From positions 1 through 34,579 of the forward strand of contig CAZZLQ010000020.1 in NCBI GenBank assembly GCA_964655245.1: DNA of 34,579 nucleotides, in the 5' to 3' direction. The position numbers were made by a program, and so were the translations under genes. Source of the stretch: JBEIHI01 sp964655245. Its GTDB lineage: Bacteria; Bdellovibrionota; UBA2394. The notes under the pieces are model-generated. The model made no database searches, had not been told where the DNA came from, and was given only the letters and a program-made list of their open reading frames with translations. Of this stretch, positions 7,029 to 15,274 are shown piece after piece; within the stretch, counting starts at the first letter, position 1, and each line of letters begins with the position of its first letter.

Positions 7029-8123
7029 GGTTCCTTCGTAGATTTGAAAAATCTTGGCATCTCGCATGAGCTTTTCAACGGGATATTCAGTCGAGTAGCC
7101 ATAGCCTCCAAAGATCTGGACTGCATCAGTGGCTATTCTCATCGCTGAATCCGCCGCAAAGACTTTGGCGTAAGCAGCATAGAGAGTATTTCGCTGCCCT
7201 TTGTCGATCATGGCAGCAGCCTTCCAGGTCATCAATCGAGCTGCTTCAACATCTCGAGCCATCTCAGCGATCATAAAGGCAACCGCTTGGTGTTGAGCAA
7301 TGGGTACTCCAAAGGTTTGTCGCTCAAGAGAATAATCAATCGCATGTTCCATCGCGGCCCGCGACAATCCAAGAGCTCCAGCGGCAACAACGGGGCGCGT
7401 ATGATCAAAGGCTCCCATGGCGATTTTGAAGCCATCGCCTTCGTTTCCGACTCGGTACTTTTCCGGGACAACCACATCCTCAAATGTAATTCCGCGGGTG
7501 TCGCTGCATCGCTGACCGAGATTCTTCTCTTTTTTACCCACTTTGATTCCGGGCGTGTTGGCGGGCACGACAAATCCTGTGAGCCCCTTGTGCTTCGCAC
7601 TAGGGTCGGTGACCGTCAAAACAAAGTACCACCGAGCGACAGAACCATTCGTTATCCACATTTTGGATCCATTGATGACGTAGGAGTTCCCCTTTTTGAC
7701 GGCGGTGGTTTTGATGTTTGCCACATCACTGCCAGCGCCGGGTTCCGTCACACAATAAGCGGCAAGGCAGTACTCGGATGTGAGCTGACCGAGAAACTCT
7801 TTCTTCAGTTCCTCAGAGCCGCCAACAATGAGGGGTGAGGCGGCCAGGTTATTTGCCTCCATGGCGGTCGAGACGCCTGTACATCCCCAGCCCAGCTCCT
7901 CGGATAGAATGACTTCCTCAAGAGTGGTGAGTCCAGGTCCGCCGTAGGCTTGCGGAACGTGACCATTCAGAAGTCCTGCCTCAAACGCCATTTTGCTGAG
8001 TTCGTGGGGGTAGTCTCCGGTTTCGTCATGATGTCGAGCACGAGGGCGAATCTCTTTCTCGGCAAACTCGTGAGAGAGATTTTTTAAGGCTTCTTGTTCC
8101 GGTGTTAGGTCAAAATTGATCAT
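6975..8123 (-). CDS. Acyl-CoA dehydrogenase (medium/short-chain type)
   Basis: A 382-residue FAD-dependent dehydrogenase of the first step of fatty-acid beta-oxidation. Visible signatures are YCVTEPGAGSDVANIKT, NGSKMWITNG, RQTFGVPIAQHQAV, QIFGGYGY and the C-terminal IYEGTSQIQRLIIAR, in which Glu363 matches the catalytic base of the medium-chain enzyme. The start is supported by an AAAGGGGGAAG ribosome binding site just upstream on the minus strand. It seems to be a single-gene unit; no electron-transfer flavoprotein or other beta-oxidation gene lies nearby, so substrate chain length cannot be told from context. Its 3' end is antisense to the last 54 bases of hemG. Confidence 0.94.
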   Translation of the reverse strand: MINFDLTPEQEALKNLSHEFAEKEIRPRARHHDETGDYPHELSKMAFEAGLLNGHVPQAYGGPGLTTLEEVILSEELGWGCTGVSTAMEANNLAASPLIVGGSEELKKEFLGQLTSEYCLAAYCVTEPGAGSDVANIKTTAVKKGNSYVINGSKMWITNGSVARWYFVLTVTDPSAKHKGLTGFVVPANTPGIKVGKKEKNLGQRCSDTRGITFEDVVVPEKYRVGNEGDGFKIAMGAFDHTRPVVAAGALGLSRAAMEHAIDYSLERQTFGVPIAQHQAVAFMIAEMARDVEAARLMTWKAAAMIDKGQRNTLYAAYAKVFAADSAMRIATDAVQIFGGYGYSTEYPVEKLMRDAKIFQIYEGTSQIQRLIIAREVIKKRS

Positions 8124-8170
8124 TGCTTCCCCCTTTGGGATTTATTCCCTTTAGAGTAGTATAGGGAGAA

Positions 8171-8572
8171 ATGAAAAAGGCCCTGAGTGTTTTTTCCTTG
8201 CTTTGTTGTTTTGCTGCGATGAGTTGTTCGACAAAACAGCGAGCGGCTTCTTTGGAGTCAACGGTCAAGAGTTATGCGAGAGCTCTTCGGGATGCAGATG
8301 AGATGATGCTTTTGGGCTTTGTTGCGCCGGATAAGCAAAGAGCCTTTGCCTCAAACTCTTCCTCTCTTGGTTCCTATAAATTTTCCAATGTGGAAGTTCG
8401 AAAGATTTTTCCAGATCCTAAATTTGAAAGCGCTCTTGTTAGTTTGAATCTTGAGTTTTTTGACCAGACAGGATCTGAGCTTGTTGAAACCACACGGCAG
8501 TATTCTTGGATCTTTGATGAAACAAAAAAGGCGTGGTTCTTGAAAGAAGCCACGCCCTTTGGATCTCGTTAA
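8171..8572 (+). CDS. Small lipoprotein of unknown function
   Basis: A 133-residue protein starting with a lipoprotein signal peptide: positively charged MKK, hydrophobic core LSVFSLLCCFAAM, then a lipobox AMSC with the likely lipidated Cys19. The mature part has an NTF2/DUF4440-like feel: an N-terminal helix with VKSYARALRDADEMMLLGFV and later beta strands ending in YSWIFDETKKAWFLKEA. That fold suggestion is tentative and I give no function. A strong AGGGAG ribosome binding site is present six bases before the ATG. The last 50 bases contain the rho-independent terminator of the convergent ssb gene. Confidence 0.8.
   Translation: MKKALSVFSLLCCFAAMSCSTKQRAASLESTVKSYARALRDADEMMLLGFVAPDKQRAFASNSSSLGSYKFSNVEVRKIFPDPKFESALVSLNLEFFDQTGSELVETTRQYSWIFDETKKAWFLKEATPFGSR
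8524..8557 (-). terminator. Rho-independent terminator of ssb, inside the lipoprotein gene
   Basis: Read on the minus strand, a seven-base-pair stem GGCGTGG/CCACGCC (8550-8556 with 8530-8536) continues after a one-base bulge into four further pairs with a four-base loop, and is followed at once by six T residues (8529-8524). It lies about 30 bases after the ssb stop. On the plus strand it is in the last codons of the lipoprotein gene and has no T run, so it should act mainly for ssb. Confidence 0.8.
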
Positions 8573-8585
8573 AAATCAAATCGAT

Positions 8586-9005
8586 TTAAAATGGAATCTC
8601 TTCGTCAGCTCCAACGTCTGAAGGGAGAGCTTCAGAAATGGGTTGATCGTCCGATGCAGTCACTGCTGATTTGTCTCCTCGGTCGAGGAACTGAACGGTG
8701 GAGGCTACGATTTCTGTAGTGTAGCGCTTTTGTCCATCTTTATCGTCCCACTGACGAGTCTGGAGTCTGCCTTCGACATAAACCTGACGACCCTTGCCTA
8801 AGTACTGAGAGCAGGTTTCAGCCATCTTTCCCCAAACAACCACTCGATGCCACTCAGTCTTTTCTTGTTTTTGACCGCTTTTATCCATCCAGTTTTCGGA
8901 TGTTGCCAAATTAAAGTTTGAAACAGCCACTCCCTGCTGAGTGTAGCGAATTTCAGGGTCATTACCCAATCTTCCCACTAAAATGACTTTATTAATTCCA
9001 GACAT
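8586..9005 (-). CDS. ssb: Single-stranded DNA-binding protein
   Basis: SSB coats single-stranded DNA in replication and repair. The OB fold starts with GINKVILVGRLGNDPEIRYT and continues with TEWHRVVVWGKMAE, YLGKGRQVYVEGRLQTRQW and a TTEIVAS strand (residues 3-107). A short linker leads to the acidic C-terminal tip DEEIPF, which recruits partner proteins. I use the start at 9005 (139 residues): AAGGAG lies seven bases before this ATG, while the upstream in-frame ATG at 9020 is itself part of that ribosome binding site. A TATAAA at 9022-9027 on the minus strand could be its -10 box, but no good -35 accompanies it. Confidence 0.97.
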   Translation of the reverse strand: MSGINKVILVGRLGNDPEIRYTQQGVAVSNFNLATSENWMDKSGQKQEKTEWHRVVVWGKMAETCSQYLGKGRQVYVEGRLQTRQWDDKDGQKRYTTEIVASTVQFLDRGDKSAVTASDDQPISEALPSDVGADEEIPF

Positions 9006-9058
9006 ATTTTTCTCCTTCACATTTATACCGATGCGTTACACCTTAACGATGGATGTCA

Positions 9059-9086
9059 TTGACGGCCCCTTTGTGTAAACCATTAT
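9059..9086 (+). promoter_or_regulatory. Putative promoter for plsC
   Basis: TTGACG at 9059-9064 and CATTAT at 9081-9086 are spaced by 16 bases in the region between divergent ssb and plsC. The match to sigma-70 elements is five and four of six. It would give a leader of about 50 bases before plsC. Confidence 0.35.
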
Positions 9087-9146
9087 TCTTCGGGCAACCC
9101 AAGATTTCATGGGGGTTGGAGAGAGACTTGGTAGGAGTTGGTTTAA

Positions 9147-9944
9147 ATGCTGCTTGAAGCGATCAGATTTCTTAGAAGCCTCTTCTTGACTGTTCCGAGT
9201 GTCTTGGCTTTTGGGACTTTTGCCTTGGTGTTTGGGCTCTATGACTTCCTTATGAGAGAGCCGTTGTTGAAGCAGGGTAAGTGGGGACCTGTTGGGACTT
9301 TGACTAAGCTCTGGTGGTCGTACTGGATGCTTTGGAGCCATCGTATCCAAGTGGTTGCCTCAGGTCCTGGCTTGCAGGAACTCAAGAGTCATAAGGGCTG
9401 TGTATTTGTATCCAATCATCAAAGTCTCATGGATATCCCAGCACTGGTTCAGTTTCTTCCTCGCTATACGAGTTTTATCGCTAAACAGGAATTGCGCTCC
9501 ATTCCGATCTTCGGTGCTGCATCAGCGCTGGTGGGGACGCTTTTTGTGGATCGATCGAGGGGGACTGAAAACGCTTCACTCAAAGTAATCCACAAGCTCT
9601 TAAGGCAAGGGATTTCGATTTTGATTTTTCCAGAGGGCACCAGATCTTCCGACGGACACTTAGGCAGTTTTAAGCGGGGTGGATTTGTTATGGCCATCGA
9701 GGCGAAGGTTCCCATCGTTCCTGTGACGATATTGAATTCACGATTTGTTTTGCCCAAGAACAAGCTCTCGATTCGACGAGGGGTGATCCAGATCGTTTTT
9801 GACAAGCCCATCTCGACCGAGGGACTCAAAGCGGACGATCGTCATGCCCTAAGCGATCAAGTTCGTCAGATTATGTCAAAACATCTAGATCTCTTTGAGG
9901 AAACGCGGAAAAATAGTCCTCATGGTGGGGGTCAGCTTTCTTAG
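9147..9944 (+). CDS. plsC: 1-acyl-sn-glycerol-3-phosphate acyltransferase
   Basis: PlsC adds the second acyl chain to lysophosphatidic acid, forming phosphatidic acid at the inner membrane. The catalytic HX4D motif is in NHQSLMD (His91, Asp96). The substrate-binding FPEGTRS is at residues about 161-167, and VPIVPVTI follows. An N-terminal hydrophobic segment (about 10-34) is the membrane anchor. At 265 residues it is a normal size. AGGAG at 9131-9135 serves as ribosome binding site. The next gene starts inside its last codons, so the two are likely one operon. Confidence 0.93.
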   Translation: MLLEAIRFLRSLFLTVPSVLAFGTFALVFGLYDFLMREPLLKQGKWGPVGTLTKLWWSYWMLWSHRIQVVASGPGLQELKSHKGCVFVSNHQSLMDIPALVQFLPRYTSFIAKQELRSIPIFGAASALVGTLFVDRSRGTENASLKVIHKLLRQGISILIFPEGTRSSDGHLGSFKRGGFVMAIEAKVPIVPVTILNSRFVLPKNKLSIRRGVIQIVFDKPISTEGLKADDRHALSDQVRQIMSKHLDLFEETRKNSPHGGGQLS

Positions 9945-11214
9945 GCGGTTCATTTCTTTGGGATTGGTCCTGACCATCGCCTCGGCTTTCTCAGTCCTAA
10001 ACGCCCAAGCAACTCCTCGATCTGTTGTGTTTGTTGATGTTGATTCGAGATCTCTTTCACAGGAGCAAAGAGCTGAAGCCAAAGCAATTTTTTTGAAGGC
10101 TCTTTCCGCAGTCGGGGGATTTCGGATTATCCCGGAAGCGGAGATTCAAACGGCGATTGTGAAAAAGAATCCTCTGCGAGAGGAAGTCGCTAAATTCATC
10201 GATGAACAAAAAAAGAAGCAGTCCGATCTGAACTCGCTGCTTGAATCGGCTCGAAAAAGTTATCTAGCGTCCGAGTTTGATTTCTCTCGTGACACGTTGG
10301 AAAAAGCTTTCAAAACATCCAACGATGCTTTGCTTGGATTGAATGCTGATGTTCCCTTTCAAATTCTTGAGTTGCTCTCTGCCACTGAGTTTTTTTTGGG
10401 AAATCAAGAGCGGGCACAATCCCTCCTGTCCGCCATTTTGGATCTGGATCCCAGTTATGTGATTGATACACAGAAATTTCCTCCCGAGTTCAACGATCTG
10501 TTTAACGAAGTTCGCCGTCAGCCTCGCTATCCTATGGAATGGGTCCGTTTGTCCCCTCGAAGTCTCGAGGGCGTTAAGGTCAGCTTTATGGGCCAAATGG
10601 TGTCGGCCAAAAACGACAATGGATTTTCAGTGGAGGTTCTTAAGGGGCATCCCGTTTGGGGCAAGAAGGGGTTAGTAATCGAGCGAGAGGGATTTGCCCC
10701 CATTTTGTTTGATCTCCATGAAGTTCCCAGTGATCTCGAATTTGTGAGCTTGGGGGACCGCACGGTGGCTGTGACGAGCTTGCTCAAGCCGATCGGCAAC
10801 AGCACCCCCTCACCGGAGCTCAAGAGATTCATGCGCTCTCTGAAATCGGACTTGTTTGTCCTCGCATCGATTGAAAGGTATGGAAGTGGCGATTTTCATG
10901 TTGATGCTCAATGGATCGAGAACCAATCGTTACGCTCATCTCCCGTCGTGACAGTGGCAACGGATAATCTTGAGAGATCAATTGAAAGAGCTGTCTCTGA
11001 GCTTTTCGATTACATTTCTCCTCTTGGATATGTGATGACGGAGAAACTGGCCGTCGTGGAAGAGGGCCCCGTCGTCACCAAGTCAAAGCCATGGTATAAA
11101 GAGTGGTGGGCCTGGGCTGTTGCCGGCGCAGTCGTGGCGGGAGCTGGGGCGGGAGGCTATTTTCTCCTGAAGCCTGAGGACAATCTTCGAGTGCGTGTAG
11201 GAGCTGCTCAGTAG
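9922..11214 (+). CDS. Secreted TPR/PEGA-like protein with C-terminal membrane anchor
   Basis: About 430 residues, function unknown. It begins with a signal peptide (hydrophobic core ISLGLVLTIASAFSVL, likely cut after NAQA). A helical region follows, with LESARKSYLASEFDFSRDTLEKAF and FFLGNQERAQSLLSAIL, which resembles TPR units. Then comes LSPRSLEGVKVSFMG...VLKGHPVWGKKGLVI, which looks like a degenerate PEGA-type beta domain. The C-terminus has KPWYKEWWAW directly before a Gly/Ala-rich membrane segment and a short tail. The layout resembles myxobacterial TPR-PEGA proteins. I take the ATG at 9922, inside plsC, because it gives a normal signal peptide; a TTG at 9895 would add nine polar residues. 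The following gene has the same plan. Confidence 0.72.
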   Translation: MVGVSFLRRFISLGLVLTIASAFSVLNAQATPRSVVFVDVDSRSLSQEQRAEAKAIFLKALSAVGGFRIIPEAEIQTAIVKKNPLREEVAKFIDEQKKKQSDLNSLLESARKSYLASEFDFSRDTLEKAFKTSNDALLGLNADVPFQILELLSATEFFLGNQERAQSLLSAILDLDPSYVIDTQKFPPEFNDLFNEVRRQPRYPMEWVRLSPRSLEGVKVSFMGQMVSAKNDNGFSVEVLKGHPVWGKKGLVIEREGFAPILFDLHEVPSDLEFVSLGDRTVAVTSLLKPIGNSTPSPELKRFMRSLKSDLFVLASIERYGSGDFHVDAQWIENQSLRSSPVVTVATDNLERSIERAVSELFDYISPLGYVMTEKLAVVEEGPVVTKSKPWYKEWWAWAVAGAVVAGAGAGGYFLLKPEDNLRVRVGAAQ

Positions 11215-11225
11215 GGAAGATGATG

Positions 11226-12071
11226 ATGAACTTTCGTATGGCTACACAAAAAACTTTAGCTGTCGGTTTAAGCTTGCTGCTTGCCCACGTTCCTTTCGCT
11301 TCGGTCGATGCGCAGGGCAGCGGGAAGATCAAAGACTTTCGGGGAACTCCTCAGTCAGTGGCACTTCTTGGGACATTTTCTGAGTTTGTTGATCCGGATT
11401 TAAAGCAGCGATACGTCAATCAACTCAGGAAGCTTTTCAATCGATACAGCCGTAGTTACGGAGAGTCTTCAATCTCGAACTTCAAGCTGGCTTTGAATCC
11501 TAATGACCAATTCTTCCGGCCGATCACTGGAGTGCTTAGTGAAAATCAAAAACAGTTTTTTAAGGCTGCACAAAAGGATAACTCGGTCGATATTTTTGTG
11601 CTTTCCAGCTTGACGGAAACTGGTGAAGGGCTGGATCTCGAACTTCAGTTGTTCGATGCAAGGATTGAAACTTTGTCCGCAGTTGAGAGAGTTGTTTTTC
11701 AAAGGGCACAAGAAGAACGATCCTTTGAGGATGTTGTCTATCGACTCATGAACTACATAGATCGTGATGGATTTGTTCATCCGAATCCTCAGGAGATTTT
11801 GGAAAAGCCGATCCTTCTGCAAGCGGCAAACTTCAATGTGGAATCTGGAGCGGGGGGGCGAGAGTTTTCGATAAGCCCTGAGATCTTAAGTGGCGAAGGG
11901 GTTCTGGCGGGTCGCCCAACGATTGGCGGAGAAAAGACTCCGTTCTGGGAGACCTGGTGGTTTTGGTCCATCATTGGTGGAACCCTGATTTCAACGGGTG
12001 GGTTGACTTACTATCTGACGGTGGTGGATGAGCCGCCGAGTCGAGCTAACATTCGATTTAAAAGTCCTTAA
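11226..12071 (+). CDS. Secreted protein of unknown function with C-terminal membrane anchor
   Basis: About 281 residues. A signal peptide (TLAVGLSLLLAHVPFASVDA) leads to a folded domain with VALLGTFSEF, VDIFVLSSLTETGEGLDLELQLFDARI and FEDVVYRLMNYIDRDGF. This resembles proteins that sense or report on cell-envelope state, but I cannot name a family. The C-terminus reads TPFWETWWFW followed by a hydrophobic Gly-rich segment (SIIGGTLISTGGLTYYL) and a basic tail, the same anchor plan as in the preceding protein. Three ATG codons occur in a row (11220, 11223, 11226); the third is best spaced from AGGGAAG at 11213-11219. It follows the previous stop by 11 bases and overlaps the convergent kinase gene by four. 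Confidence 0.72.
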   Translation: MNFRMATQKTLAVGLSLLLAHVPFASVDAQGSGKIKDFRGTPQSVALLGTFSEFVDPDLKQRYVNQLRKLFNRYSRSYGESSISNFKLALNPNDQFFRPITGVLSENQKQFFKAAQKDNSVDIFVLSSLTETGEGLDLELQLFDARIETLSAVERVVFQRAQEERSFEDVVYRLMNYIDRDGFVHPNPQEILEKPILLQAANFNVESGAGGREFSISPEILSGEGVLAGRPTIGGEKTPFWETWWFWSIIGGTLISTGGLTYYLTVVDEPPSRANIRFKSP

Positions 12072-13834
12072 GACTTCAAGTCCTGGCAGCGGACAGTCTT
12101 TGTCTCATTTGCCTTCAATCGGATGCTTCCCGAGTAGACTTTGTCTCTCGTTTCACAGCGAATGCTGACTTTGCCAGAGGGGACAGAGATATTGCGAGCC
12201 CGAGGGCCGGGTACTGATCCAAAGGATTCGCCATTGATATAGAGCTGTGCAAATCCTTCCGGTGGGGCCGTGACATTGAGTTTCGCAGGCTCCTTCCTTC
12301 TGGGCTCTGCTAAGTTCGGTCGTGTCGCTTTGGAGGCCGTTTCAGATTTTGAAGAACCCGAGGGTACATTTCTTGGTGTGGGGAGATCGAGATTGGGCGC
12401 TGGTGAGGTTGGCTTCTCAATTTCGACGGGTTTTTCGATCTCGACAATTGGCTTGCTTGGTGTGCTTTCGAGCGGCACATCGCCAGGCGCTTTCAGAATA
12501 CTTTCGACTCTTTTTTCATCCAACGGTGGTGGAACTGGAATCGGCACAATCGGTGTAGGTTCTGGTTTCTTAGTCCCCGCCTCCTGAGGCGCTTCATCAG
12601 CCATCTCAGGTTGGGACTTGAAGTAGTTCTGCCAGATAAGAGCGGCACCAATGATGGCAATAATCAGGCTGAATACCGTTAATCTTTGCGAGGCTGAAAA
12701 GCTGGGGTTGCCCAAAACTCGATCTTTGGTCGTTGTAATCTCGGCATCGTCATTTGGCGACGGCTTTGCCGTGACGGCAGCGTCTAATTGATCACGTTTA
12801 AATGTGATGTGTGTTCGAGCATTTTGAATCCCTTGCTGGGGTTTCGCAGGAATTCTTTTGAGGCTTTCCTGAAGTCGAATCTTTTCATCTTTGATGGATT
12901 CGGCGAACAGAGTCTTCATGAATGCCGAAAGCTCTTGGGAGCTGATATTAAACTGCTGTTCAAATGAGAGTCGTTGCAAATCTTGCAGCATCTCTCCAGC
13001 GGTTTGATAGCGTGTTGATCGATCCTTCGAGAGTGATTTCAGGACAATCTGATCCAGCGCTGTTGGGACAAGGGGATTTTTTTCCGAAGGTGGTGCAACA
13101 AGCCCCGCTTTGACTTTCTCGAGCGTTTCGACATCGGATTTTGATCGAAACAGCCGATCAGACGTGAGAAGCTCATGCAAAATGACCCCAATGGCATAAA
13201 TATCACTTGTTTGATCTACCGGCTTTCCTGATGCCTGCTCTGGAGACATGTAAGAGAATTTTCCCTTCAAAACGCCAGCCTCGGTTCTGCTGATTTTGGA
13301 CGCCGCCTTCGCAATTCCAAAGTCGAGGAGCTTCACTTCGCCCTCGTAGGAAAGGATGATGTTTTGGGGGCTGATATCTCGATGAACGATGTTTAAGGCA
13401 GATCCTTGAGAGTCCGTCTTTCGATGAGCGTAGTCGAGTCCCTTCAGGGCTTCTGTAACAATATGAATACATTGATCAATCCCTAAATGGAGAGAGCGTC
13501 CTGCAGCAGCCCGAGTGACATCGCGGAGGTTCTTTCCATCGATGTACTCCATCGTGATGTAGAGGGTGTCGTCAATCTCCCCAAGTTCATAGATTTGAAC
13601 AATGTTCGCTTGGTTTAGCTGAGCGGCGAGCTTGGCCTCATCTTCAAACATCTCAACGAACTCGGGATCCTCGCTGAGGTGTTGAAGGATCTTCTTGATG
13701 ACGAGGATCTTCTCAAATCCACGAACCCCGACCTGTTTGGCTTTGAAGATCTCGGCCATGCCTCCAACAGCAATTCGTTCGAGGAGGAAGTAGTTTCCAA
13801 AGCCTTGGACCTGAAATGTTGGTGTTCGCTCCAT
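12068..13834 (-). CDS. Membrane-spanning Ser/Thr protein kinase with C-terminal PEGA-like domain
   Basis: A 588-residue Hanks-type kinase. The catalytic domain spans residues about 14-295: Gly loop IAVGGMAEIF, ATP-binding Lys47 in LVIKK, catalytic loop IVHRDISPQN, DFG in LLDFGIAKA and the SPEQ form of the APE motif. A linker follows, then one membrane segment (about 383-403, LTVFSLIIAIIGAALIW), a Pro/Glu-rich stretch with a duplicated VEIEKP unit, and a C-terminal PEGA-like domain (about 515-588; VTAPPEGFAQLYINGESFG). The kinase should face the cytoplasm and the PEGA part the periplasm. It is convergent with two anchored secreted proteins and divergent from ribF. AAGGAG lies 17 bases from the ATG, rather far. 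Confidence 0.92.
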   Translation of the reverse strand: MERTPTFQVQGFGNYFLLERIAVGGMAEIFKAKQVGVRGFEKILVIKKILQHLSEDPEFVEMFEDEAKLAAQLNQANIVQIYELGEIDDTLYITMEYIDGKNLRDVTRAAAGRSLHLGIDQCIHIVTEALKGLDYAHRKTDSQGSALNIVHRDISPQNIILSYEGEVKLLDFGIAKAASKISRTEAGVLKGKFSYMSPEQASGKPVDQTSDIYAIGVILHELLTSDRLFRSKSDVETLEKVKAGLVAPPSEKNPLVPTALDQIVLKSLSKDRSTRYQTAGEMLQDLQRLSFEQQFNISSQELSAFMKTLFAESIKDEKIRLQESLKRIPAKPQQGIQNARTHITFKRDQLDAAVTAKPSPNDDAEITTTKDRVLGNPSFSASQRLTVFSLIIAIIGAALIWQNYFKSQPEMADEAPQEAGTKKPEPTPIVPIPVPPPLDEKRVESILKAPGDVPLESTPSKPIVEIEKPVEIEKPTSPAPNLDLPTPRNVPSGSSKSETASKATRPNLAEPRRKEPAKLNVTAPPEGFAQLYINGESFGSVPGPRARNISVPSGKVSIRCETRDKVYSGSIRLKANETKTVRCQDLKS

Positions 13835-13837
13835 GGG

Positions 13838-13867
13838 TTGATGGACAGAATCTCCTTTTTTTACAAT
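13838..13867 (+). promoter_or_regulatory. Putative promoter giving a near-leaderless ribF mRNA
   Basis: TTGATG at 13838-13843 and TACAAT at 13862-13867 are separated by 18 bases, matching sigma-70 boxes in four and five of six positions. The expected start of transcription, about seven bases after the -10 box, falls within three or four bases of the ribF ATG at 13878. ribF has no Shine-Dalgarno sequence, which agrees with a leaderless message. Confidence 0.45.
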
Positions 13868-13877
13868 AACATAACTG

Positions 13878-14849
13878 ATGAGCGCAGTGTGGAACGATTA
13901 CCGCTTAGTTCGGGGCGTCGATGCGTCAGTGGTTTGCCTCGGCAATTTTGATGGTATGCATCGCGGGCATCAAAGTATCATTGGCGAGACATTCGTGTAT
14001 GCAAAGCGCCAGCGGATCATGTCGTGCTTAATGACTTTCGATCCGCACCCAGCACATGTTTTAAATCAGAATCGAAATCTTAGGCTCATTCTGTCTAATC
14101 AGGAGAAATCAGACCTCATTCGCTCGATGCCGTTTGATATCGTTTTGCTGCAGCAGTTTGATCGGCCTTTTTCGCAAATGCCTGCGGAGACCTTTGTTGA
14201 GGATGTTCTGATTCGGGCACTGAAAGCCAAAATGATCATGGTTGGTGCAAATTTTCGATTTGGATTTGAAGCTCGTGGAACGGTTGATTTGTTGAAACGG
14301 TATACGGATTTTGAAGTGAAGAGTGGAGACTTGATTGAGCGAGAGGGTGGAGTTGTTAGCAGCTCTCGAATCCGCACAGCTCTGCTTCAGGGCGATGTTG
14401 AGGTTGCGCATGACTTGCTCGGATACTCGTACTGCGCCACTGGTGTCGTTGTGCATGGTGATGGTCGTGGTGTTCAGCTGGGCTTTCCAACCGCCAACAT
14501 TGAGGTCAACAAAGATTTGATTCTGCCATTCGGTGTTTACGGTGGATTTGTCGAACGAGTCGATACGGGTGAGGTGGCTGTCGCTGCTATTAATTTTGGA
14601 ATGAAGCCAACATTTTCAGCGGCCAAGCCTACGCTTGAGGCGCATCTGCTGGATTTCTCGGGAGACCTGTATGGCCACCATGTGCGAATCCATTTCAGAA
14701 AGAAGATTCGGGCAGAGCAACGGTTCGTTTCTGTTGATGCACTGGTGAGTCAGATAGGAAGTGATGTGGCCAATGTGAGTGCGTCCGTCAAGGCGTCGAC
14801 GTTTCAAAAGCCAGAAGTTCTATTCAATCGCTTAGTGGAGGAATTCTAA
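13878..14849 (+). CDS. ribF: Bifunctional riboflavin kinase / FAD synthetase
   Basis: RibF makes FMN from riboflavin and then FAD. The N-terminal FAD synthetase domain (residues about 14-165) shows CLGNFDGMHRGHQ, MTFDPHP, GANFRFG and SSSRIR. The C-terminal flavokinase domain (about 185-310) shows GRGVQLGFPTANI, LPFGVYGG and NFGMKPTF. At 323 residues it is full length. No ribosome binding site precedes the ATG; a promoter at 13838-13867 would start the message almost at the ATG. The TAA shares a base with the start of the next gene (TAATG). Confidence 0.95.
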   Translation: MSAVWNDYRLVRGVDASVVCLGNFDGMHRGHQSIIGETFVYAKRQRIMSCLMTFDPHPAHVLNQNRNLRLILSNQEKSDLIRSMPFDIVLLQQFDRPFSQMPAETFVEDVLIRALKAKMIMVGANFRFGFEARGTVDLLKRYTDFEVKSGDLIEREGGVVSSSRIRTALLQGDVEVAHDLLGYSYCATGVVVHGDGRGVQLGFPTANIEVNKDLILPFGVYGGFVERVDTGEVAVAAINFGMKPTFSAAKPTLEAHLLDFSGDLYGHHVRIHFRKKIRAEQRFVSVDALVSQIGSDVANVSASVKASTFQKPEVLFNRLVEEF

Positions 14850-15274
14850 TGCGAAGTCTTTTTCTCGTTTCATTTCTGTTCGTTTGGAGTGCAGATACTG
14901 TTGAGGGATCAGGGAAGAAATCGCTCGGTAGTTCGCAATACAATCTTAAAAAGTTTGAGGGCAAAAAGAATTTACTGATCCTCTTCGCCCCTGATCCAAA
15001 GGATGAAAGGTTTAAGGCAACGCAAGACGGACTCTTGGGGCGCTATGAAGAGTTTCGAAAAAAGTCTCTCGCCGTGTTTTATGTTTTTGAGACTGAGACG
15101 GGTCGAGCTGATGATTTGAAACTCAGGCCTGAGGACGGTGCAGATTTGCGAAATCGTCTAAACGTAGGTGCGGGGGAGTTTCGTGTGTTTCTGATCGACA
15201 AAAAGGGCAAAGTGAAAAGTCAGTCTAAGGACTCGATGACCAAATCTCAGTTGGATCAGTTCCTCGCCCTTTAG
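14849..15274 (+). CDS. Exported DUF4174-like protein
   Basis: A 141-residue protein with a signal peptide (LFLVSFLFVWSADTVEG) and one small thioredoxin-fold-like domain. LKKFEGKKNLLILFAPDP, ERFKATQDGLLGRYEEFRKKSLAVFYVFE and GEFRVFLIDKKGKVK match the general pattern of DUF4174 (Pfam PF13778). There is no CxxC motif, so it is unlikely to be a redox thioredoxin. Function is unknown. GGAGGAATT in the last ribF codons is the ribosome binding site, and the start overlaps the ribF stop, so it is coupled to ribF. Confidence 0.75.
   Translation: MRSLFLVSFLFVWSADTVEGSGKKSLGSSQYNLKKFEGKKNLLILFAPDPKDERFKATQDGLLGRYEEFRKKSLAVFYVFETETGRADDLKLRPEDGADLRNRLNVGAGEFRVFLIDKKGKVKSQSKDSMTKSQLDQFLAL

Noticed and set aside
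9036..9350. A 104-codon minus-strand frame across the ssb-plsC gap and the start of plsC
   Set aside because: Low-complexity Pro/Ser/Gln composition, no ribosome binding site, and most of it is antisense to plsC.
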